Assembly (NCBI RefSeq): GCF_900166595.1
Contig: NZ_LT745763.1
Coordinates: forward strand, 3,223,333-3,287,332
DNA length: 64,000 bases
Source: Virgibacillus dokdonensis
GTDB taxonomy: Bacteria > Bacillota > Bacilli > Bacillales > Amphibacillaceae
Reading direction: 5' to 3'
The translations under genes were made by a program, and so were the position numbers. The notes under the pieces were generated by a model, which searched no databases, had not been told where the DNA came from, and saw only the letters and a program-made list of their open reading frames with translations. Positions 58,014-64,000 of this stretch are shown here, piece by piece. Each line of letters opens with the position of its first letter. The first letter of the stretch is position 1.

Positions 58014-59228
58014 TTATTGAATGTCTGTAAACACAGTAAACATTGGGATGAGAATCGCTAGCACGATAAAGCCAACAATAGTAGCAAGGATTATAATCAT
58101 AACGGGTTCAATCAGGGATTTTAATGAATCGACGGTACGATCTACATCCTGTTCGTAAAAGTCAGCAATTTTTGTCAGCATGTAATCTAATGAACCCGTT
58201 TGCTCCCCAATAGCAACCATTTGTGATACCAATGGCGGAAACACCCAGCTGTTCGCTAACGGTTCCGATAATGGATTACCTCGTTCTAAGTTTTGATATG
58301 ACGCTCGCACAACTTTACTAATAATCGGATTGCCCACAACTTTTTCAACAATTTCTAAAGCATCTAAAATAGGCACAGAACTAGCAAATAACGAAGCAAG
58401 CGTTCTAGTCATTCGTGCAATGGCTGCCTTTTGTAACACTTCTCCGAATACTGGCAATTTTAAAATGATAAGATGTACCCCATAATGAAAGGTTGCATGC
58501 CGCTTAAATAGAGTTAAAAACACCCCAATAAAAATAATAGAAATAATAAGAACGAGCCACCATAAATTTTTTACGATCTCACTTAGTTGCATCACCATTT
58601 TCGTGATTATTGGTATTTCTCCATTAAATTGATTAAAAATACCGACAAAATTTGGCACGACGAAGAGCAACATAAAACTGACAACACCTATAATTAAGAC
58701 CAAAAGAACAATCGGGTATGTCATCGTCGACTGCACTTTTCGCTTCAATGTATATTGCTTTTCGTAGTAACTAGCAAGACGATCAAGCGTATCATCTAAA
58801 TTCCCCATCATCTCTCCAGCTCGAATCATATTCACGAATAAGACTGGAAATATTTTGGGTTGTTTTTTTATTGCTGCTGAATAAGCTTGTCCCTCCCGCA
58901 CTTCTTCTTCCACAAATAACAATGCTTTTTTTAACGCTTTGCTATTTGTTTGTTGAGCAAGGATTTTTGTAGCTTCTACAATGCTAATCCCTGCGCGAAT
59001 TAAAGTAGCAAACTGCCGACAATAAATAACAAAATCACGATTTTTTACAGACTGTTTCGCTAAAGATAGATCTTTATTAAAAATAGTTGCTTTTGTCTCT
59101 TTTATTTCTCGTACATTTACACCACGCTGTTGCAATTCTTTCATCGCTGTATGCTTCGTTGCACTTTCAATCGTTCCACGCTTCATCGCACCTTTTTTCG
59201 TTCTTCCCATATATTTATAAAGTGGCAT
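58014..59228 (-). CDS. pilC: PilC-type platform membrane protein
   Basis: 404 residues with two T2SSF domains (FVIYCRQFATLIRAGISIVE and MTRTLASLFASSVPILDALE) and three to four helices, including TYPIVLLVLIIGVVSFMLLF. It is the inner-membrane platform that the ATPases turn. Its ATG touches the pilT stop. An N-terminal extension (YKYMGRTKKGAMKRGTIESA) is typical. Confidence 0.93.
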   Translation of the reverse strand: MPLYKYMGRTKKGAMKRGTIESATKHTAMKELQQRGVNVREIKETKATIFNKDLSLAKQSVKNRDFVIYCRQFATLIRAGISIVEATKILAQQTNSKALKKALLFVEEEVREGQAYSAAIKKQPKIFPVLFVNMIRAGEMMGNLDDTLDRLASYYEKQYTLKRKVQSTMTYPIVLLVLIIGVVSFMLLFVVPNFVGIFNQFNGEIPIITKMVMQLSEIVKNLWWLVLIISIIFIGVFLTLFKRHATFHYGVHLIILKLPVFGEVLQKAAIARMTRTLASLFASSVPILDALEIVEKVVGNPIISKVVRASYQNLERGNPLSEPLANSWVFPPLVSQMVAIGEQTGSLDYMLTKIADFYEQDVDRTVDSLKSLIEPVMIIILATIVGFIVLAILIPMFTVFTDIQ

Positions 59229-60271
59229 TACTTGGCACCTGCTTGATTTAAGTAAGGTTTTGCTTCTTCATACGAAATTTTATTTGCATGTAATAATTGT
59301 TGAATGGACATTTGTAATGTATGCATCCCCATCGAACGACTCGTTTGAATTACATTTTCTATTTGTTCCACTTTGTCACTGCGAATTAAATTAGCAATAG
59401 ATGGGTGGTTAACGAGTAATTCGGTAGCTGCGATTCGATCCTGACTATGCATACGCTGGAATAGACGTTGCGATAAAACACCTTCCAACACATCTGCTAG
59501 CTGTACTCTAATTTGTCCCTGCTGGTGAGGTGGAAACACATCAATAATACGGTTAATCGTTTGAACAGCACTATTCGTATGCAATGTTGCTAACACAAGA
59601 TGACCCGTTTCTGCTGCCGTAATCGCAGTTGCTATCGTCTCTAAATCCCGCATTTCTCCAACAAGAATAATATCCGGGTCTTGACGTAAAGATGCCCGCA
59701 AACCTTTGGCAAAGCTTTGCGTGTCAACACCTACTTCTCGTTGATGGATCATTGATCTATGATGTTGGTGAATATATTCAATTGGATCTTCTAATGTGAC
59801 GATATGTTTTGCTTTATGTCTGTTAATATAATCGATCATCGCTGCTAAGGTAGTCGTCTTTCCCGAACCAGTTGGTCCTGTCACTAAGATAAGCCCATGC
59901 GGTCGTAATGCAAGGCCTTTTAAAATTGGTGGCATTTGTAGCACTTCTAAGCTAGGAATCTGATGCGGAATGATTCTAGCTGCTAAAGTAATTTGTTGTT
60001 TTTGATAGTAAATGTTTAGTCGGAACCTTCCTACATCTTTGATTTCATAAGCGGCGTCAAGCTCTCCTTCACGTAGGAACATGTCCCATTGCTTCGGAGA
60101 AACGATACACTTAACCATATTTTCAATGTTTTCATTACTAAACCTTTGTTCCCCATAAGCAGTAAGTTTTCCGCCAATCCGAAAAACTATTGTCCTCCCA
60201 GCAGAGATATGTACATCAGAAGCGTTACTGTCAACCGCTGTCTCTAATAATTGATTGATATCGCCTTGCAC
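59228..60271 (-). CDS. pilT: PilT retraction ATPase
   Basis: 347 residues, the usual PilT length. The Walker A motif is VTGPTGSGKTTTLAAMIDYI. The Asp-box is TLEDPIEYIHQHHRS, Walker B is ILVGEMRDLETIATAITAAE, and the His-box is GHLVLATLHTNSAVQTINRI. The C-terminal AIRNLIR-like helix (PSIANLIRSDKVEQIENVIQ) favours PilT over a second PilB. It depolymerises pili, giving twitching or DNA uptake. Confidence 0.93.
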   Translation of the reverse strand: MQGDINQLLETAVDSNASDVHISAGRTIVFRIGGKLTAYGEQRFSNENIENMVKCIVSPKQWDMFLREGELDAAYEIKDVGRFRLNIYYQKQQITLAARIIPHQIPSLEVLQMPPILKGLALRPHGLILVTGPTGSGKTTTLAAMIDYINRHKAKHIVTLEDPIEYIHQHHRSMIHQREVGVDTQSFAKGLRASLRQDPDIILVGEMRDLETIATAITAAETGHLVLATLHTNSAVQTINRIIDVFPPHQQGQIRVQLADVLEGVLSQRLFQRMHSQDRIAATELLVNHPSIANLIRSDKVEQIENVIQTSRSMGMHTLQMSIQQLLHANKISYEEAKPYLNQAGAK

Positions 60272-60282
60272 TTTTTCCCCTC

Positions 60283-61938
60283 CTATTCGATAGCTGTCAC
60301 GCGCAGTACTTCTTCCGTCGTAGTTAAACCTTGTGACACCTTCTTCAAACCATCATCCAGTAAAAAGGACATCCCTATTGATTCTAAGTGCTTGCGAATG
60401 ATCGTCGCACTTTCCGAATTCATCATATATGTGCGTAACTTATCATCAATAACCACAACTTCATGGATCGCTATCCTGCCACGGTAGCCTGTCATACCAC
60501 AACTGGCACAACCTCTTCCTCTAACTACTGTAGAAATCGGTAGATGACGCTGTTTAAAAATAGCCCGTTCTCGCTCTGTTGGCTGTTCCTCTACTTGACA
60601 ATCGCGACATACTTTTCTAACTAACCGTTGCCCTACTACACCACTTAAAGAGGAAGAAATAAGAAATGATTCAATCCCCATATCCATTAATCGTGTTAAA
60701 GCTGCGATTGCACTATTTGTATGTAACGTACTAAGCACTAAATGACCTGTTAATGATGCTCGAATAGCAATTTCTGCTGTTTCTAAATCACGAATTTCCC
60801 CTACCATGACGATATCCGGATCTTGCCGTAATATGGAGCGCAAACCTTGAGCAAAGGTCATCCCTATTTGTTCCTTCACTTGCACTTGATTCACGCCATC
60901 TAAATGATATTCCACAGGATCTTCAATCGTAATAATATTTACTTCATCCTTATTCAAATGATGAAGTGCGGCGTATAGTGTCGAAGATTTTCCAGCACCA
61001 GTTGGTCCTGTAATGAGCACGATTCCATTTGGCCTTTCAATCACTTGTTTAAAAGATTGCAAATTCACTTGCGCAAACCCTAATTTATGCAAATCATCAA
61101 ATGCGTGGCTTCGATCCAGAATACGCATAACGACCTTTTCCCCATACATGGAAGGTAATGTAGATACCCGTATATCAACTGATTTAAAATCAATCGTAAG
61201 CTTCATTCGTCCGTCTTGTGGCAAGCGTTGTTCCGTTATATTTAAGTGCGACATAATTTTCACTCTTGCTGTAATAACGTTTTGCATATGTTTTGGTAAC
61301 GATCGCTCCGTCCGTAACACACCATCAATACGATAGCGAATACGTAACTCCGTCTCTTGCGGATCAAAGTGAATATCACTTGCTCGTTGCCCCACCCCGT
61401 TAGCAATAATTTGGTTTACTAACCTTACAATAGGAGAATCTTCATCCGCAATTCCGGCGTCATCGATTTGCTCTTCTTCTCCCATATCATCCATTACATC
61501 TGCCAGCGATTCTTGTAAATCATAATATTTTGTAATCGATTGAAAAATATCATCCTTCGTCGCAATAGCTGGCGTAATTTGATAACCAGTAGCCATTCGT
61601 AATTCTTCCATTGCAAAATAGTCCATTGGATCTGCCATTGCAACATAAAGCTTATGATCCTCTGTTCGAATTGGCATCACGATATGGCGTCTCGCTAGTT
61701 CTCGTGGCACAAGTTGGACAGCTTCCTGCTCCATGGCAAACTGCGAAAGATTAATATGAGGAATACCTAATTGAAATTCAAGTACTTCAATAAGCTGCTG
61801 TTCTGTAATATCCCCTTCACGCAAGAGGGCGTCGCCTAGTTTCTCGTCAGCATTCTTATTAGCCAACGCCTGCATCAATTGTTCCTCGGTGATTAAGTTA
61901 GAGGTTACTAATAAATCTCCTAATCTTTGTCTCACCAT
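60283..61938 (-). CDS. pilB: PilB extension ATPase with MshEN-type N-terminal domain
   Basis: 551 residues. The N-terminus (1-140) is an MshEN/GspE-N domain with two RLG motifs: RLGDLLVTSNLITEEQLMQA and KLGDALLREGDITEQQLIEV. In MshE and related ATPases these bind c-di-GMP. The ATPase core has VLITGPTGAGKSSTLYAALH, TIEDPVEYHLDGVNQV and DIVMVGEIRDLETAEIAIRA. A zinc site has CRDC and CASC. It drives pilus growth. The match to the riboswitch upstream is notable. Confidence 0.93.
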   Translation of the reverse strand: MVRQRLGDLLVTSNLITEEQLMQALANKNADEKLGDALLREGDITEQQLIEVLEFQLGIPHINLSQFAMEQEAVQLVPRELARRHIVMPIRTEDHKLYVAMADPMDYFAMEELRMATGYQITPAIATKDDIFQSITKYYDLQESLADVMDDMGEEEQIDDAGIADEDSPIVRLVNQIIANGVGQRASDIHFDPQETELRIRYRIDGVLRTERSLPKHMQNVITARVKIMSHLNITEQRLPQDGRMKLTIDFKSVDIRVSTLPSMYGEKVVMRILDRSHAFDDLHKLGFAQVNLQSFKQVIERPNGIVLITGPTGAGKSSTLYAALHHLNKDEVNIITIEDPVEYHLDGVNQVQVKEQIGMTFAQGLRSILRQDPDIVMVGEIRDLETAEIAIRASLTGHLVLSTLHTNSAIAALTRLMDMGIESFLISSSLSGVVGQRLVRKVCRDCQVEEQPTERERAIFKQRHLPISTVVRGRGCASCGMTGYRGRIAIHEVVVIDDKLRTYMMNSESATIIRKHLESIGMSFLLDDGLKKVSQGLTTTEEVLRVTAIE

Positions 61939-63461
61939 TACTGCCTCTCCTCTTTTTGTCGTTGTTCTACTGCTTTTTTCTGTTTTTGTCCTTTATCTTT
62001 TCCTTGCTGTACTGCGTTTGACTCCATCCGTACATCTTTGGTAACATCTGTTTCTTTTAACCAACGGATGAAATCATCCAACCATGCCACTGAATCTTCT
62101 TCAGAAAAAGATTTTTTTAGTTCTTCCAACTCTTGGAACACTTTGTTTCGGTCGTTTTGGTCGTTTTCGTCGTCCAATTGAACCGCTGATTGTCCTTCTG
62201 CCTGTGGCGCATCACTTGCTCGTTTAGAAACTGTTTTTCCATCTTCGACCTCTTGGTCCTCTCCACGCAAAGTGAATGTTTCCTTGTCTATTTTGTCCTC
62301 CCCATCCCATTCAACTTCTTCTTTTTCGTTATCTAAGTCCTGTAACGCATGCACAATAACCTTATGTTGCGGCGGATAATAGTAATTGCGAATACGTTCA
62401 TCCTGCAGCTGCGCCCCGTTTTGCTTTTTAACCCGATGTACATGAAAGCTTATTCCTGATTTCCCGGCTTGGATGACTTTCTTTTCACCTTCATCTACAT
62501 CATAGCTATATCGATGAATTGTCTTTGGTTCTAAGATTTTACGATCGTTTATTTGATAGGCATACGTTACGTCTGTTGGAAAACCAAGTAATATTATGGA
62601 CAATACGTTGTCTTTCACTTTCGATTGCAAAACATACGCAAATGGGTTTGGATTATAAAAAGTAAGGTCTTTATTTGCTTGTTTATTAATGGTTGTTGGT
62701 ATTTCTTCGTTTTTCATGGGCTGTTTTGGAATATGATGTTCTAAAATTTCGCTATTTGTTTGTAACAACAATTTATAAAATGCTGTCGCTACTCGGTCCA
62801 TATCATTCTGTGATTGCGCTAATGTATCATTGATATGGATCATCTCAAGAAAAGAAAAGGTTTGATTCGGATAAATGTTTACCCCATTTATTTGCTTTGC
62901 TACATAGTTCATCATCGTAGTAGAATGAGCAGGAATTTCCATTTTTACTGTTGCTACTTTTTCCAAATTTTGTTTTGGATCTTCCTTATATATAAGTTCC
63001 ATACTTTCCGCTTCCAGCTGTGCTGCTATTTGCTTTGCTTTTTGCAACGTTTTTTCTTTATCAATATGATTTGGTAATTTGAGCTTTTTACGTTCTGCTG
63101 CATCTATTTCTACTTGTAATGGCACGTCTATACGGTTAGGCTTTATAAAGAAGTTTTTCCAATGTCGAGAAGACTTTTCTGTTAATTTGTCCACTGTTTT
63201 CTTAATAGAAAACTTGAACATGGATTTTGGGATTTGGTGTTGTTCGTATTCACTTTCAGCTATAATCACTATGTCCTCCTGCTGCCATTGTTCGACTTTT
63301 TTTTGCAATAAGGAACGCATTTCAGTTTTGGAAAGGTCTGTTACGGATATACCAGCAACATATTCACCATCTCGATTTGCTTCGACGTATGCAATATAAG
63401 AAGAAGCAATAATGACAATGAACAAAATAAGCAGTAATAATAACATTTGTTTTCTTTTCAT
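61938..63461 (-). CDS. VanW/G5-domain secreted protein leading the pilus operon
   Basis: 507 residues from the ATG at 63461 (AGG with good spacing). It has one N-terminal helix (MLLLLLILFIVIIASSYIAY), then an extracellular region. A VanW-like part (about 195-290) has GVNIYPNQTFSFLEMI and VATAFYKLLLQTNSEILEHH. A G5-like part follows (EKKVIQAGKSGISFHVHRVK). The charged coil-like tail (about 400-507) is Gln/Glu/Lys-rich. VanW/G5 proteins are tied to the cell wall; this one may help the pilus through peptidoglycan or add an adhesin (inference). It shares its junction with pilB (ATG overlap). Confidence 0.72.
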   Translation of the reverse strand: MKRKQMLLLLLILFIVIIASSYIAYVEANRDGEYVAGISVTDLSKTEMRSLLQKKVEQWQQEDIVIIAESEYEQHQIPKSMFKFSIKKTVDKLTEKSSRHWKNFFIKPNRIDVPLQVEIDAAERKKLKLPNHIDKEKTLQKAKQIAAQLEAESMELIYKEDPKQNLEKVATVKMEIPAHSTTMMNYVAKQINGVNIYPNQTFSFLEMIHINDTLAQSQNDMDRVATAFYKLLLQTNSEILEHHIPKQPMKNEEIPTTINKQANKDLTFYNPNPFAYVLQSKVKDNVLSIILLGFPTDVTYAYQINDRKILEPKTIHRYSYDVDEGEKKVIQAGKSGISFHVHRVKKQNGAQLQDERIRNYYYPPQHKVIVHALQDLDNEKEEVEWDGEDKIDKETFTLRGEDQEVEDGKTVSKRASDAPQAEGQSAVQLDDENDQNDRNKVFQELEELKKSFSEEDSVAWLDDFIRWLKETDVTKDVRMESNAVQQGKDKGQKQKKAVEQRQKEERQ

Positions 63462-63660
63462 CTGAATCAACCTACCGTTTCCTGCACAGATGCGCAAAGT
63501 GATTCTTTTGACCTATATTTAATCATTAATGAGTAATTATACCTATTAAAAGGTGATAAAATTGTCTGAGTAGCAAGCAAATAAATAGCTTTTATGCTCC
63601 TCTCCCAAAATGTTACAATGCAATGAACTGTCTTCTTAGTACGATAAAGTAAATCTATCT
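63462..63660. other. Leader between riboswitch terminator and first pilus gene
   Basis: About 200 bases of AT-rich sequence. A GGGAGAGGAGC on the minus strand lacks an ATG, GTG or TTG at a good distance. No second promoter is convincing. Confidence 0.45.
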
Positions 63661-63668
63661 TCTTTTAT

Positions 63669-63709
63669 AAAAAAAACCCCCACATAAATCTGTTAAATTT
63701 ATGTAGAGG
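63669..63709 (-). terminator. Intrinsic terminator of the riboswitch
   Basis: The minus strand arms CCTCTACATAAAT and ATTTATGTGGGGG pair (one wobble), followed by eight T. The first arm begins CCTC, the same bases that close the riboswitch aptamer. Confidence 0.9.
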
Positions 63710-63775
63710 CCGGTTGCACCACTAGCTCCATGCGATTTCAGGTGCCCACTTACCATCGCATATCGTTGCTTCCCC
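63706..63775 (-). ncRNA. Class II cyclic-di-GMP riboswitch
   Basis: The minus strand carries conserved blocks of the c-di-GMP-II aptamer in order: GGGGAAGCAACGAT, an internal stem (ATGCGAT ... ATCGCAT), GGGCACCTGA, AGCTAGTGGTGCAACCGG and CC. The paired outer strand GGGG / CCTC closes it. The GGGCAC-TGA and AGT-GTGCAACCG segments are the class's near-invariant core. It is about 245 bases upstream of the VanW/G5-pilB operon and directly precedes the terminator. Confidence 0.88.
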
Positions 63776-63825
63776 AATTATCTTGCTATTTTTTAATAGG
63801 TATTCAGGTTCATCAATATAGGTAC

Positions 63826-63855
63826 ATATTACCAGCACATCTTTTTATTTGTCAA
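63826..63855 (-). promoter_or_regulatory. Sigma-A-type promoter of the riboswitch/pilus operon
   Basis: TTGACA (63850-63855), an 18-base spacer, and TAATAT (63826-63831) on the minus strand. A start near 63818 would give an RNA of about 150 bases ending at the terminator. Confidence 0.75.
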
Positions 63856-63923
63856 TGTTTTGGATGAATATACTTATTTTTTATAGACATTTAGTCAAAA
63901 AATGTAACATTTCCGACGGCGGC

Positions 63924-64000
63924 GAGCGAATTCCACGCAGGGAGGAGCGAATCTCACATGGAGGGGAGCGCATTCTCGACCATCATGAGCGAAATTTTAA
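63924..64000 (+). repeat. GAGCG-anchored 21-bp array, locus 6 (runs off the window)
   Basis: The anchors GAGCGA, GAGCGA, GAGCGC and GAGCGA start at 63924, 63945, 63966 and 63987, exactly 21 bp apart. The rest of the unit differs. It is about 70 bp upstream of the pilus promoter and continues past the window. Confidence 0.85.

Noticed and set aside
63500..63620. Small gene between the riboswitch and the pilus operon
   Set aside because: A GGGAGAGGAG is there but the only codon at a proper distance is ATA, which is not an accepted start.

Overview
The window looks like the chromosome of a low-GC, endospore-forming Bacillaceae (Virgibacillus/Oceanobacillus-like by overall gene style; this genus guess is inference). 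An alpha/beta-type small acid-soluble spore protein, a csoR/copA/copZ copper locus, ECF-type vitamin transporters (bioY, thiT), a thermolysin-family secreted protease and strong AGGAGG ribosome binding sites all fit.

Layout. (1) 0.8-23.3 kb is a leftward exopolysaccharide/capsule locus. It holds a Wzz-like modulator, a BY-kinase and a CpsB-type phosphatase, then an EpsC/EpsN/EpsM/EpsL-type set for a bacillosamine-like priming sugar. After these come GtaB, four glycosyltransferases, a Wzy-like polymerase, a Wzx flippase, Ugd, an orphan membrane protein between two copies of one terminator, and an LCP ligase. A decayed IS3-family element interrupts it, and a LuxR-type response regulator sits inside it. 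(2) 23.5-25.3 kb is an IS605-type element (tnpA+tnpB). (3) 26-49 kb is a mixed region: LysM-NlpC/P60 hydrolase, NERD protein, TauE-like exporter, YjbQ, MFS transporter, SASP, Csp, copper locus, BioY with a BirA-type operator, an SDR enzyme, ThiT with a TPP riboswitch, a broken IS200, an M4 protease, an ImmA-like protein and an IS256 element. (4) 51.2-63.5 kb is a leftward type IV pilus locus (VanW/G5 protein, PilB, PilT, PilC, pilin, PilD, PilM, PilN, PilO, three pilin-like proteins). It is preceded by a promoter, a class II cyclic-di-GMP riboswitch and an intrinsic terminator.

Two features stand out. First, the pilus locus appears tied to c-di-GMP twice: by the riboswitch in its leader and by an MshEN-type N-terminus on PilB. 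Second, six intergenic sites carry one family of GC-rich arrays built on a strict 21-bp period with a GAGCG anchor. The anchor is constant; the rest of the unit differs by locus, and the larger arrays alternate two unit types (42-bp dimers). Because 21 is a multiple of three, the arrays create long false reading frames on both strands.

A separate structured repeat (about 200-330 bp, with paired arms that change together between copies) occurs four times, once split by the IS256 element with a 9-bp target duplication. Several genes are broken: the permease at the left edge, two small genes, and the IS3 and IS200 transposases.
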